NCBI GenBank assembly: GCA_022573065.1
Contig: JACZUQ010000015.1
Location: forward strand, 2,081 to 17,976
Origin: Nitrososphaerota archaeon
GTDB taxonomy: Archaea; Thermoproteota; Nitrososphaeria; Nitrososphaerales; Nitrosopumilaceae
Length of the DNA stretch: 15,896 bases
Direction of reading: 5' to 3'
The position numbers and the translations under genes are program-made. The notes below the pieces were generated by a model, which made no database searches, was not told the origin of the DNA, and saw only the letters and a list, made by a program, of their open reading frames with translations. Shown here one piece after another: positions 1 to 7,802 of the stretch (position 1 is its first letter; each line of letters begins with the position of its first letter).

Positions 1-914
1 TAGGAGGGTGGGGTAAAAACCATACAAGGATTTTATCACAACTTGGAGTACTCACTGCAGTATGTGATGCTAATAAAGAAAGAAGTAAAGAATATTCGGA
101 AAAATATTCTGTTAACAGTTATGATTCTGTTGATGCATTATTAGATTCAGAAAATTTTGATGCTGCTTTTATTTGCACTCCAACCTCAACCCACTCGCAA
201 ATTGCAAATCAACTTATTCAAAAAAAGAAAAATGTGTTTATTGAAAAACCTCTAACTTATCTTTCTGAAGAAGGGGAGGATTTACTTGAATTGGCAAAGA
301 AAAATAACGTCATTATGACTTGTGGATATATTGAACGGTTCAATCCTGCAGTAGATTTGGTAAAAAATTATGTAAAATCAAAAAAATATGGTGAACTAGT
401 CATGCTTGAATTTCATCGTGAAAATAGAATGCCCCTACACATTAAGGATGTTGGAATTATTTATGATACGTCGGTTCATGATATAGATACTGCAATGTGG
501 CTTTTTGATGATACACCACAAGTGGTTTTTGCAAGAGCAGGAAGCATAAATCATGAACACGAAGATTTTGCAACAATAATGTTAGGTTTTAAAGATAACA
601 AAGTGGCTATAATTTCTTCAAATTGGATTACCCCAACAAGAGTGAGGAACTTTAACGCAGTCTGCACTGAAGGTATTATATCATCAGATTTTATTTCCCA
701 AGAGGTAAGAATCGAAACTAAAAATGATACTGAGATTCCCAGAAATGAAAAACAAGAGCCTTTACAGTTAGAAATTCAGAATTTTCTTGGAGCTATAGAG
801 GGTAAAAATGAGTTAAGAGTAAAACCTGAACAGGCAGTTAACGTCACAAAGATTGCTGAGGCGTCACTTTTATCTAGCCAAAAAGGTACACCAATTTATC
901 TCGAGTTAAAATGA
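1..914 (+). CDS. Gfo/Idh/MocA-family sugar-nucleotide dehydrogenase, 5' end missing
   Basis: NAD(P)-dependent oxidoreductase of the Gfo/Idh/MocA family, probably acting on a UDP-sugar for surface glycan synthesis. The reading frame is open from base 3, so the gene starts before the window; 303 residues are visible and probably only about ten are missing. Seen: the end of the Rossmann glycine loop (GGWGKNH at the very start), an acidic end of beta-2 (AVCDAN), the family's EKP motif (window residues 81-83) and the catalytic-region SVHDID motif (H159, D160, D162). The closest functional types by motif style are WlbA/WbpB-like UDP-GlcNAc(A) 3-dehydrogenases; this is supported by the WbpD-like acetyltransferase two genes downstream but is an inference. 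Its stop overlaps the start of the next gene (ATGA), so the two are translationally coupled. The internal GTG at 234 is not the start, because conserved Rossmann sequence lies before it. Confidence 0.9.
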   Translation, partial: GGWGKNHTRILSQLGVLTAVCDANKERSKEYSEKYSVNSYDSVDALLDSENFDAAFICTPTSTHSQIANQLIQKKKNVFIEKPLTYLSEEGEDLLELAKKNNVIMTCGYIERFNPAVDLVKNYVKSKKYGELVMLEFHRENRMPLHIKDVGIIYDTSVHDIDTAMWLFDDTPQVVFARAGSINHEHEDFATIMLGFKDNKVAIISSNWITPTRVRNFNAVCTEGIISSDFISQEVRIETKNDTEIPRNEKQEPLQLEIQNFLGAIEGKNELRVKPEQAVNVTKIAEASLLSSQKGTPIYLELK

Positions 915-1180
915 ACAAAAAAATGATGGATATTCTTGCTTGTCCTATAGACAAACATTCTCCACTTGAGATCTTTGAATCAAATTCAAAAGATGATGTG
1001 GTTGTGGAAGGAGCATTGTATTGTACAGATTGTTATAGATTTTATCCAATAATTGAAGAAATTCCTATATTGCTTCCTGATGAACTAAGAAACAAAAAGC
1101 AAGATATGGATTTTCTTAACAACAATAAAGAAAAATTACCTGAGAAAATAATTAAACAAGCTGCTCCATGGCATCTGTGA
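911..1180 (+). CDS. Trm112-like small zinc-ribbon protein
   Basis: An 89-residue protein of the Trm112/YcaR (UPF0434) type. Seen: N-terminal MDILACPID, a middle segment ending YCTDCYRFYP, and the typical tail IIEEIPILLP. Cysteines are C11, C38 and C41; the usual second Cys of the first CPxC knuckle is Asp (D14), so the zinc site is either C3D or degenerate. In this family such proteins act as small partners that stabilise methyltransferases (known for Trm112), but no methyltransferase is visible here. The start ATG overlaps the stop of the dehydrogenase gene by 4 nt, and the acetyltransferase follows in the same frame only 6 nt after the stop, so it belongs to the sugar operon. Its role in that operon is unknown. 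Confidence 0.75.
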   Translation: MNKKMMDILACPIDKHSPLEIFESNSKDDVVVEGALYCTDCYRFYPIIEEIPILLPDELRNKKQDMDFLNNNKEKLPEKIIKQAAPWHL

Positions 1181-1186
1181 GCTATA

Positions 1187-1663
1187 TTGGTTACAAATTT
1201 TATTTCTGAAAAAGCAAAGATTGGAAAAAATGTCAAGATATGGCATTTTACATATGTTGGGGATTATACTGAAATTGGGGACAATGTGAAAATTGGATCA
1301 CTTGTTCACATAGATTACGATGTAAAAATTGGTGAAAATTCTCTGATTGAAGGTACAGTGTATATTCCACCATTATCAAGAATTGGAAAAAATGTATTCA
1401 TTGGTCCTGGTGCAGCACTTACTAACGATCCTTATCCTCCAAGTGGAAAAATGATTGGTGTTAAAATCGAAGATGGAGTAATAATTGGTTCACGGGCGGT
1501 AATAAAAGCTGGTGTCACAGTTGGTAAAAATAGCGTGGTGGCAATGGGAGCAGTGGTAACTAAAGATGTTCCTCCTAACAAGGTTGTAGTAGGGGTTCCT
1601 GCTCGGGAAAAATATTCTAGAGAAGAATATGATACAAAACAAAAAAAATGGGTTGATGTCTAA
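1187..1663 (+). CDS. WbpD/WlbB-like hexapeptide-repeat N-acetyltransferase
   Basis: A 158-residue left-handed beta-helix acyltransferase. Seen: repeated hexapeptide units of the [ILV]GxxxxI type through residues 9-125 (for example AKIGKN, TEIGDN, VKIGEN, SRIGKN, VTVGKN), the early IWHFTYVG segment characteristic of WbpD/WlbB-type UDP-sugar 3-N-acetyltransferases, and the terminal VPPNKVVVGVPAR segment common in NodL/LacA-like enzymes. The likely reaction is acetyl-CoA-dependent acetylation of an amino group on a nucleotide sugar; the substrate is inferred from the neighbouring dehydrogenase. The start is the TTG at 1187; no ATG exists before the first repeat. The matching aminotransferase (WbpE/WlbC-like) is not in the window and would be expected upstream. 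The stop overlaps the converging small membrane-protein gene by 3 nt. Confidence 0.88.
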   Translation: MVTNFISEKAKIGKNVKIWHFTYVGDYTEIGDNVKIGSLVHIDYDVKIGENSLIEGTVYIPPLSRIGKNVFIGPGAALTNDPYPPSGKMIGVKIEDGVIIGSRAVIKAGVTVGKNSVVAMGAVVTKDVPPNKVVVGVPAREKYSREEYDTKQKKWVDV

Positions 1664-1893
1664 ATCTTAAGCTGTGACCGGAATATCCAATTCTTTACCC
1701 TTGATAAAATAAAAATCCATGTAACTACCAATCCAATTGATATAACAGCTTTAATTACTGAAGAGAAAATTAAATCAAATTCACCGTATCCAGAAATTGT
1801 GATCGGTGCCAAAATAAGAACGGTTATTCCTCCTCCAATTATTATTAAAATCCACATTGCAAAGATAAATACAAAAATTGACGAGCCACTCAA
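1660..1893 (-). CDS. small two-helix membrane protein, unknown function
   Basis: A 77-residue hydrophobic protein that I do not recognise. Two membrane segments are visible, about residues 5-30 (rich in I, G and V) and about 44-66, with a short charged C-terminus (SRVKNWIFRSQLKI). No signal-peptidase site or catalytic motif is seen. Its ATG overlaps the stop of the upstream glycosyl-1-phosphate transferase gene by 4 nt, so it is the last gene of the five-gene minus-strand operon and could be an accessory to that membrane enzyme; this is inference from position only. Its 3' end overlaps the end of the convergent acetyltransferase gene by 3 nt, leaving no room for a separate terminator. Confidence 0.6.
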   Translation of the reverse strand: MSGSSIFVFIFAMWILIIIGGGITVLILAPITISGYGEFDLIFSSVIKAVISIGLVVTWIFILSRVKNWIFRSQLKI

Positions 1894-2885
1894 AGAGAAA
1901 CACCCATCATAAATGCAGTAATAATCGCTAAAATTCCTGAAAAAATTGTCAGTTTAAAAATTACAAAACCAATCTCTTTTTCAGATAAAGGCCTTCCACC
2001 AGCTAGAATTAACCGTACTAAAGTAACACTGGCTTTTTTATTTGAAGTGGCTTTTAGCATAAAATCTTCTGTCAATTCTACTGGTTTTTCTTTAATCTCC
2101 CTATGTTCTACAATACGTTTCATACTGGATAGAAATAAGAACGAATTGAAAATTGCAGGACCTAGTGCAATTGCAGCAATAACTTCAACTTGACCTACTA
2201 TTGCAATAGCACCATACATTGCACCTAGAGTTAATGCACCAGAATCTCCAGGGAAAATTTTACTTGGATATTTATGATATTTATAAAAAGCAAGTGATAC
2301 AAAAACAAGTAAGAGACTTAGGATAGCAATTTCATAATTTTGTAAAATGATTAATGAAATTGTTATTGCAGAACCTGCAATAACCATAAAACCACTTGCT
2401 ACACCATTTAGAACATCTATTGAATTAATTGTATTACCAGTAATCGGGATCATAATTACAATAATTCCTATGTATAGTAAAGGAATCCTAACTTCTCCAA
2501 ATAATGGAAAAGAAAGATCTGTATCGTATACGCCAAGCAAAAGAATTGGGATTGCAGTAGCTGCAAGTGCTAATGGTTTGAACCATCCTCCCATGACTTT
2601 CTTATCATCAACAAGTCCTACTAGAAATGCTAATGCAGTTGTGATTAGAATTGCAATAATTTCTGTCATTGGAAAAAAAGCGTACAAAACTGTTCCTGAA
2701 ATTAAAATTCCTGCAATAAGAGATGGGCCTCCTGGTCTGGCAACCATTGCCCCTCCTTTTCTATGATAATCTTTAACAGTACTATTTCGTTTTTCAAGAG
2801 CTTTAATTAAAAATGGAGTAAGTGCAAATACTGTAAAAAATGCTATGGCTGAGGAAATTATAGCGGCAATAATTTCTAGTTCCAA
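1890..2885 (-). CDS. MraY/WecA/Alg7-family GlcNAc-1-phosphate transferase (GT4-type)
   Basis: A polytopic membrane enzyme of 331 residues that transfers a sugar-1-phosphate, probably GlcNAc-1-P, from a UDP-sugar to a polyprenyl/dolichyl phosphate at the cytoplasmic face. This is the first step of lipid-linked oligosaccharide synthesis (AglH/Alg7 role). Seen: about ten hydrophobic segments, the LVDDKK motif (D93, D94), the NSIDVLNG motif (N154, D157), FPGDSGA (D214) and the cytoplasmic-loop HRE (261-263), all at the family's usual spacing. The start is a TTG directly after the Hel308 stop codon (0 nt gap); a later Met would remove the first membrane helix. It is cotranscribed with replication genes and probably serves S-layer or pilin N-glycosylation. 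The exact sugar cannot be read from the sequence. Confidence 0.88.
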   Translation of the reverse strand: MELEIIAAIISSAIAFFTVFALTPFLIKALEKRNSTVKDYHRKGGAMVARPGGPSLIAGILISGTVLYAFFPMTEIIAILITTALAFLVGLVDDKKVMGGWFKPLALAATAIPILLLGVYDTDLSFPLFGEVRIPLLYIGIIVIMIPITGNTINSIDVLNGVASGFMVIAGSAITISLIILQNYEIAILSLLLVFVSLAFYKYHKYPSKIFPGDSGALTLGAMYGAIAIVGQVEVIAAIALGPAIFNSFLFLSSMKRIVEHREIKEKPVELTEDFMLKATSNKKASVTLVRLILAGGRPLSEKEIGFVIFKLTIFSGILAIITAFMMGVSL

Positions 2886-5012
2886 TTATCTGCCTTTTTG
2901 TAATTGGGACTTGATATTATCTGCAAGTGTAGAACCAATTTTATCAATTTCTGCTAATTTTTTAACTGGAATTTTGGATAAATCTTCTAGTGTTTTTATT
3001 CCATGATTAAACAATTTTCGTGCGCGGATTCTTCCAATTCCCTTGATTTTGACCAGATCATTGAGTTCCTCTCGTATTCCATAGATGACTCTTTTTCGCA
3101 AAATATCTAATTCATCTAGCAAATCTAAATTATCGCCTTGTTTTGCCAGCTCACGAAGGCAATATAACAACCAGTCTGAAGTTTGAATCAATCTGTGAAT
3201 ATCACCTGATTCAATTTTCAGACTATCAGCAAGGACAATTTCAGATGATTCTGAAATCCATGACTGAAGCGCCATCAAACTTCGTGAGCAGTCATATTCT
3301 GAAATTGGTTCAATGAGTTCAGAAGAACAATTCTCAAGCATTACTCCAAGTGGTTCATAATCTTTTATTCTTAAAGAAAATTTTGGAAAAAATTCTTCAC
3401 AGTTTGAAATTAAATGTAAGAATCCAAATGTATGTTTTCTTCCTGGAGTAACAAGGGTAAGGGAATCTCTGAAAATAGTTGCAGTTATTGGATCAATGTA
3501 AAGTTTTGAAACTTTTTTTCCAAAATCAGTTGCAACAAATCGTTGTCCTTTGTTAATGATAAAATCTTCAGTTAAAAGAAATTTTATTGCAATATCAATT
3601 CCAAATTTTATTGTAGACTTTGTGGATTGTAATCCACCTAATGTTTGCAAAAAGAAATCTAAAATTTCATCTTTTTTGATTCCTGGGCTAGTAACAATTA
3701 GACTTAAAACATGTATTCTAAGTGATTTGTCATCGGTAATCTTTGATTCTATTGGTTCTGGCTCTCCATTAACATAATAATCAATTAATTCTGAACTATT
3801 AGAATTTCCAACAATTATCGCTTCACCATAATCATCATATTGTGGTCTTCCTGCTCTTCCACAAAGTTGTTTATACTCTAAGACACTAATGGGTCGATTA
3901 GCACCAACTCTAGAGTTGTATCTACTAATACTAGATATAACAACTCGTCTTGCTGGTAGATTAACACCAGCTGCTAACGTGGGAGTTGCTGCTAAAAGTT
4001 TGATTTTACCACTTCTAAATTCAGTTTCTATGGTTTGTCTACAATTTGGATTGAGGCCTGCATGATGAAAGGCGACCCCTTTTTTCACCAAGGTTGCAAG
4101 TGTTTTTACTAATTCAGTATGTTCGTTGCTTTGAAGAATTTTTTTTGAAATATTTTCAAGTTCTTCTATCTCTTTTTTCTTTAATGAATGCAAGATAGCA
4201 TCTGCTGCTTTTGTAGCAAGTGATGATGAACGATTTCTAGTTTCTGCAAATAGTAGTGATTGTCCCCCATCCAGAACGGATTCTACTCCCAAATCAACTG
4301 GTTTTCCCCTAATGCTTGCCTGTACCTCAAACTCTCTACCATCATTCATTATCACAGAACCTCCATCATAGACGCCTTCGTAGAGTGGAACAGGTCTCCA
4401 TTCATTGTCTACAATTTTACAGTTTAGCCATTCAGCTAGATCATCTACATTAGTTATAGTCGCACTAAGAGCTAAAATCTGTGGTTTATTTTCTAATAGT
4501 TTTAATTTTGTTAAAACAACTTCCAAGGTTTGACCTCTGTCCTGATCACCAATTAGATGAATTTCATCAGCAATTACTAATCCAACCTCTTCAATCCATT
4601 CAGGACCATGACGAATGATTGAATCCATCTTTTCATTTGTTAGAATTAGAACATCACTTTTTTCTAATTCCTTATCTACTGATTCATAATCTCCAGTAGA
4701 AATTTGCACCTTTATCTTTCGTCCAAAATCAATTGTTTCAAACTTTTTAAATTCAGAAAATTTTTCAGCTGCTAAAGCTCGCAACGGACTAAGGTAAACT
4801 ATTTTTCCCCTGTTTTTTGAAAGATAATTTATCATTGCAATAACTGCTATGAGTGTTTTACCACTAGCTGTGGGAGCTGAAACAATAATATTTTCTCCAT
4901 CAAGTAATCCTGCATCAATACTCTCTTGTTGTGGTGGATAAAGTTCAGAATAGCCTTCGTTTTTTAGAAATTCAATAGCTGGTTTTGAGAGTTTTAATTC
5001 AGATGTTTTCAT
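2886..5012 (-). CDS. hel308: Hel308-type (HelQ/Ski2-like) DNA helicase
   Basis: An ATP-dependent 3'-5' superfamily 2 helicase that acts on stalled forks and recombination intermediates in archaea. At 708 residues it has the family's usual length. Seen in order: a Q-motif-like YPPQQ (25-29), Walker A APTASGKT (46-53), DEIH box (149-152), SAT (183-185), FAETRNRS (motif IV region, 255-262), a FHHAGL block (315-320), motif V with TPTLAAGVNLP, motif VI QLCGRAGRP (382-390), then the winged-helix and ratchet region. The C-terminal helix-hairpin-helix domain (KIKGIGRIRARKL and LAEIDKIGSTLADNI) distinguishes it from other Ski2-like helicases. Its ATG overlaps the MCM stop by 4 nt, so it is translationally coupled behind mcm. 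No inteins or frameshifts were seen. Confidence 0.96.
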   Translation of the reverse strand: MKTSELKLSKPAIEFLKNEGYSELYPPQQESIDAGLLDGENIIVSAPTASGKTLIAVIAMINYLSKNRGKIVYLSPLRALAAEKFSEFKKFETIDFGRKIKVQISTGDYESVDKELEKSDVLILTNEKMDSIIRHGPEWIEEVGLVIADEIHLIGDQDRGQTLEVVLTKLKLLENKPQILALSATITNVDDLAEWLNCKIVDNEWRPVPLYEGVYDGGSVIMNDGREFEVQASIRGKPVDLGVESVLDGGQSLLFAETRNRSSSLATKAADAILHSLKKKEIEELENISKKILQSNEHTELVKTLATLVKKGVAFHHAGLNPNCRQTIETEFRSGKIKLLAATPTLAAGVNLPARRVVISSISRYNSRVGANRPISVLEYKQLCGRAGRPQYDDYGEAIIVGNSNSSELIDYYVNGEPEPIESKITDDKSLRIHVLSLIVTSPGIKKDEILDFFLQTLGGLQSTKSTIKFGIDIAIKFLLTEDFIINKGQRFVATDFGKKVSKLYIDPITATIFRDSLTLVTPGRKHTFGFLHLISNCEEFFPKFSLRIKDYEPLGVMLENCSSELIEPISEYDCSRSLMALQSWISESSEIVLADSLKIESGDIHRLIQTSDWLLYCLRELAKQGDNLDLLDELDILRKRVIYGIREELNDLVKIKGIGRIRARKLFNHGIKTLEDLSKIPVKKLAEIDKIGSTLADNIKSQLQKGR

Positions 5013-7090
5013 ACTCGGTTATAGTGACCGGGTCTTGATTCATAAATAGATGCCTCACGAAGCATCCTTCTAAGGTAGTTTCTAGCCTCTTCTTCAGTGA
5101 ATTTGTCTGATTTTACAAGTTCGGTAATGAATAATTTTTCTTCTACTGGTATCTTGTTGTCGCCTTCGAGGGATTTTAGTACATCCATGAAGAGCTGCAT
5201 CTTTGAAACTTCACTGTGTGCCCTACCTTGAAGAACTCCAAGATCTACTTTTCCAGTATTTACATCAACACCTGCATCATTAAGCATGCTTTCAATCAAG
5301 AAGATTGCTCGATCTGCATCTTCACCTTCTACTTGGTCTTTCATTAATAGACGTGCTCTTGCAGTTGCGAGTCTAATTAGACCCTCTAATTGTCTAGGAG
5401 TTACAGTAATCATGTCATCAGATTCTACATTTCGCATTTTCATGTAATATTCAAGAATCTTGTCTTCAGCCTCTTTAGTAAGAATTGGATCAATCCTCTT
5501 TGCGTATGCCAAGTATTTTGTTAAAGTATTTGAATCTATTAGAGAACGTGTATCGTTTCCAGTTGGCGTATGCAAATTAATTATATGTCTTGCAATTCGA
5601 GCATCCTTTTCCTTTGATGGAATGTCTCTTACTACAAAAATTAAATCAAATCTTGTTAATAGTGGAATTGGAAGATTTACATTTTCTGTAATATTTTTGA
5701 AAGGATCATATTTTCCATACATTGGGTTTGCTGCTGCAAGGATTGATGTTCTTGCATTAAGTGTCGCAACAATACCTCCTTTTGCAATGCTTACAGATTG
5801 TTGTTCCATTACTTCGTGTAATGCACTTCGATCTTCTGGTTTCATTTTGTCAAACTCATCAATACATACTAGACCTTGATCACCCAGAACGACGGCACCT
5901 GCTTCTAGCATCATGATTCCGGATTTATCATGGATAACTGCGGCAGTTAAACCAGCTGCGGTTGAACCTCTACCAGATGTATATAGACCTCTTGGAGCTA
6001 TTCTTGCACAAAATTTTAGCATTTCACTTTTTGCAGTACCTGGATCTCCTACCAAAAATATGTTAATATCTCCTCTAATCTTAGTTCCGTCTTGAAGTAA
6101 TCTTTGAGTAGAGCCAACAACTAACAACAAAATTGCTTCTTTAATCAAAGAATGTCCTTGAATATGTGGTGCAAATGAATCAATGAGTCGCTCGTAAATA
6201 TCTGAAAGTTTTGCCAAAGATTTGATTGCTTTTTCTTCTTCAGGGGAGGTTTCTTCTCTTTGTGTTTTTCTTGAAATCCTTGAACCTCGTCCACCAATAA
6301 ATTCTACGTTATTTGCATCAATTCTTAATCTATAAAGTCCGCTTGTAGTTCTGGCACCAATTAAAGATTCTTGCTCTATTCTTACAATTCCTGTAAGGAT
6401 TATTCTATCTCCAGGTCTTGCATTATCAACTAGGTCTTGCTTTATTGTGACATCAATATAATGAGGTAATTGTCCAGGGGGTAAATCCTCAGGTAATTCT
6501 TGCAGTCTTCCAATTTGAAAATCAATAAATCTACTTTTTTCAGGTTGAATTGCAAATTCCTTACTTTGACATTTAAGATCACTTCCACACCTGTAAAGTG
6601 GGGGGACTGTCATTCCTTTTTCTAAACTAATGTGAAATTCATGATTATTGCTACATTTGTAAGTAATTTCTTTAGCAAGTGGTTTTATTTCTGATGATCT
6701 AACTAGCATTCCAGAAACACTAGTCATTTTGTTAATAATTTCTGCATTTATTTGACGAAGACTTCGCTGAACTGGATAGTTAATTATTCTAGCTCTAATT
6801 TCGTCTTTGATTTTGGCTGCATACTGTGGAAATCTTTCTTGAAGAATTTCTTTTATTGCTCTTGAGAAAGCTGTTAGAATTTCATCAGGGTTTTCATTAA
6901 ATTTTTTTTCTGTGTGAGGATGTGATACTAGATCATTATAGTCAATAACAATATATCGAGAGTTTTTGGGCATCATCTGGTCGATTTGCTCTACATACGT
7001 AAATGATCCATGTTTATCCTTGTACTGCTTTAGAAATTCTTTTACCTCATCTGATAATGCTGATTTTGTCTTGATTTCAAGAGCAGTCAT
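5009..7090 (-). CDS. mcm: MCM replicative DNA helicase
   Basis: The hexameric replicative helicase of archaea, 693 residues, complete. Seen: the N-terminal domain with a zinc site C146, H150, C168, C174 (a C-H-C-C set instead of four cysteines), the OB-fold region to about residue 265, then the AAA+ core with Walker A GDPGTAKS (348-355), Walker B CIDEFDKM (409-416), sensor 1 AAANP (452-456), arginine finger LLTRFD (R480) and sensor 2 TPRQLEGLIRLA (R566). A C-terminal winged helix covers about 625-693. The gene overlaps gins23 upstream and hel308 downstream by 4 nt each (ATGA type). The gins23-mcm pairing is a known archaeal arrangement, as in Sulfolobus. No intein is present in the AAA+ core, where archaeal MCM inteins often sit. 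Confidence 0.98.
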   Translation of the reverse strand: MTALEIKTKSALSDEVKEFLKQYKDKHGSFTYVEQIDQMMPKNSRYIVIDYNDLVSHPHTEKKFNENPDEILTAFSRAIKEILQERFPQYAAKIKDEIRARIINYPVQRSLRQINAEIINKMTSVSGMLVRSSEIKPLAKEITYKCSNNHEFHISLEKGMTVPPLYRCGSDLKCQSKEFAIQPEKSRFIDFQIGRLQELPEDLPPGQLPHYIDVTIKQDLVDNARPGDRIILTGIVRIEQESLIGARTTSGLYRLRIDANNVEFIGGRGSRISRKTQREETSPEEEKAIKSLAKLSDIYERLIDSFAPHIQGHSLIKEAILLLVVGSTQRLLQDGTKIRGDINIFLVGDPGTAKSEMLKFCARIAPRGLYTSGRGSTAAGLTAAVIHDKSGIMMLEAGAVVLGDQGLVCIDEFDKMKPEDRSALHEVMEQQSVSIAKGGIVATLNARTSILAAANPMYGKYDPFKNITENVNLPIPLLTRFDLIFVVRDIPSKEKDARIARHIINLHTPTGNDTRSLIDSNTLTKYLAYAKRIDPILTKEAEDKILEYYMKMRNVESDDMITVTPRQLEGLIRLATARARLLMKDQVEGEDADRAIFLIESMLNDAGVDVNTGKVDLGVLQGRAHSEVSKMQLFMDVLKSLEGDNKIPVEEKLFITELVKSDKFTEEEARNYLRRMLREASIYESRPGHYNRV

Positions 7091-7605
7091 TTCTTATCAC
7101 CTAAGATTTGTTTTTTAAAGTCATTTGATGTGTTGTAAATTTTTTCATAGAAAGAACGTTCTTCTAAGGTCAACTTTTGACTCAGGGTTGCAGTTAATTG
7201 GGAAGAATCAGCCAAGTGAATAATTTTTCCTTGTCGTTTGCGAACTAATGAGTTTAACATACTTTGGACTTTGTCAAAATCATCTTTTGGTAATCGTTTC
7301 ATAAATGCAATTAATCTAACGTAAAAGTAAGGTTCAAGTGTTGCAAGCTCAAACTCACCTTGAACATTTTCCTTTACAGTAGCTTGCTTTAGCTCTACAA
7401 CCATATCAGTGTCTTCAATGGTGATATGTTTTTCAGATTCGAGAACATCAGCAACCCATCGTTGAATGTTTAGAATTTCTCCCTGCTTTCCTGTAATATC
7501 AACACCCGCTACGTTAATTTTGATATCGTGTAGAAAGGTGACCTTAACATCCTCTAAGTCAAAACCCGTATGATGGACCTTTGATAGATCACTACTGCTT
7601 AACAT
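7087..7605 (-). CDS. GINS complex subunit, Gins23-like
   Basis: A 172-residue protein whose order of parts matches archaeal Gins23 (Psf2/Psf3 type). A small N-terminal beta domain (about 18-60; VKVTFLHDIKINV, then GEILNIQRWVADVLE, which resembles the family's 'E-[IV]-P-R-W-L-A-x-x-L' segment) is followed by an alpha-helical domain (about 85-165) with LEPYFYVRLIAFMKRLP. Gins51 has the reverse order. In archaea GINS joins MCM and a GINS-associated nuclease (Cdc45-like) in the unwinding complex. It is the first gene of the operon with mcm and hel308, whose ATG overlaps its stop. Start: ATG at 7605, with an in-frame stop shortly upstream. No clear TATA box was found at the expected distance. Assignment rests on domain order, weak motif similarity and the neighbour mcm. 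Confidence 0.78.
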   Translation of the reverse strand: MLSSSDLSKVHHTGFDLEDVKVTFLHDIKINVAGVDITGKQGEILNIQRWVADVLESEKHITIEDTDMVVELKQATVKENVQGEFELATLEPYFYVRLIAFMKRLPKDDFDKVQSMLNSLVRKRQGKIIHLADSSQLTATLSQKLTLEERSFYEKIYNTSNDFKKQILGDKK

Positions 7606-7802
7606 GTCAGATCAGTACACCTAGTCTAGAACGTGATGAATCGGATCGATCAATTCTCTTCACAAAATGGTGAGATCAATTGATCCTGATAAAAGTGAAC
7701 GTATTTACTTGATATTGAGGAATGGTCAGATCGGAATGTCTATTTCAGATATAATGTGGGTAGAAAAATATCGTCCACATAAGATTGCCGATCTGATAGA
7801 TC
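7587..7802. other. GATC-dense divergent control region between gins23 and rfcS
   Basis: Nine GATC tetranucleotides start at 7587, 7610, 7644, 7648, 7674, 7682, 7729, 7790 and 7799, by hand count. The preceding 7.5 kb holds only about twenty, so roughly 0.6 would be expected in this length. Two of the sites are directly adjacent (7644-7651) and two are separated by AATT (7674-7685). The stretch covers the 130-nt gap between the two divergent replication genes and the first codons of each. The sequences around 7648-7660 and 7672-7685 are loosely inverted copies of one another (GATCAATT-type blocks), but not a perfect stem. The function is unknown: it could be a methylation target cluster, a regulator site array or chance. 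Confidence 0.5.
7702..7709 (+). promoter_or_regulatory. probable TATA box of rfcS
   Basis: TATTTACT, centred about 30 nt before the ATG at 7736. With the usual archaeal spacing, transcription would start at about 7732, giving a leader of a few nucleotides. It is a modest match, but it favours 7736 over the other possible starts at 7667 and 7754, neither of which has such a box. Confidence 0.4.

Noticed and set aside
1042..1236. Open frame of 64 codons on the minus strand
   Set aside because: Antisense to the Trm112-like gene and the start of the acetyltransferase; no family features.
2347..2766. Open frame of 139 codons on the plus strand
   Set aside because: It is antisense to the conserved GlcNAc-1-P transferase gene, and its product is low-complexity Ile/Pro-rich sequence with no family pattern.
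5460..5879. Open frame of 139 codons on the plus strand
   Set aside because: Antisense to the AAA+ core of MCM; the real coding strand has all helicase motifs.
5009..7090. Intein in MCM, and likewise in the visible part of aIF5B
   Set aside because: All AAA+ and GTPase motifs run without interruption at family spacing, and no intein splice motifs were seen.
7667..7735. Longer N-terminus for RFC small subunit
   Set aside because: The added 23 residues are unlike RFC N-termini and lie in the GATC-dense control region; no TATA box fits the ATG at 7667.
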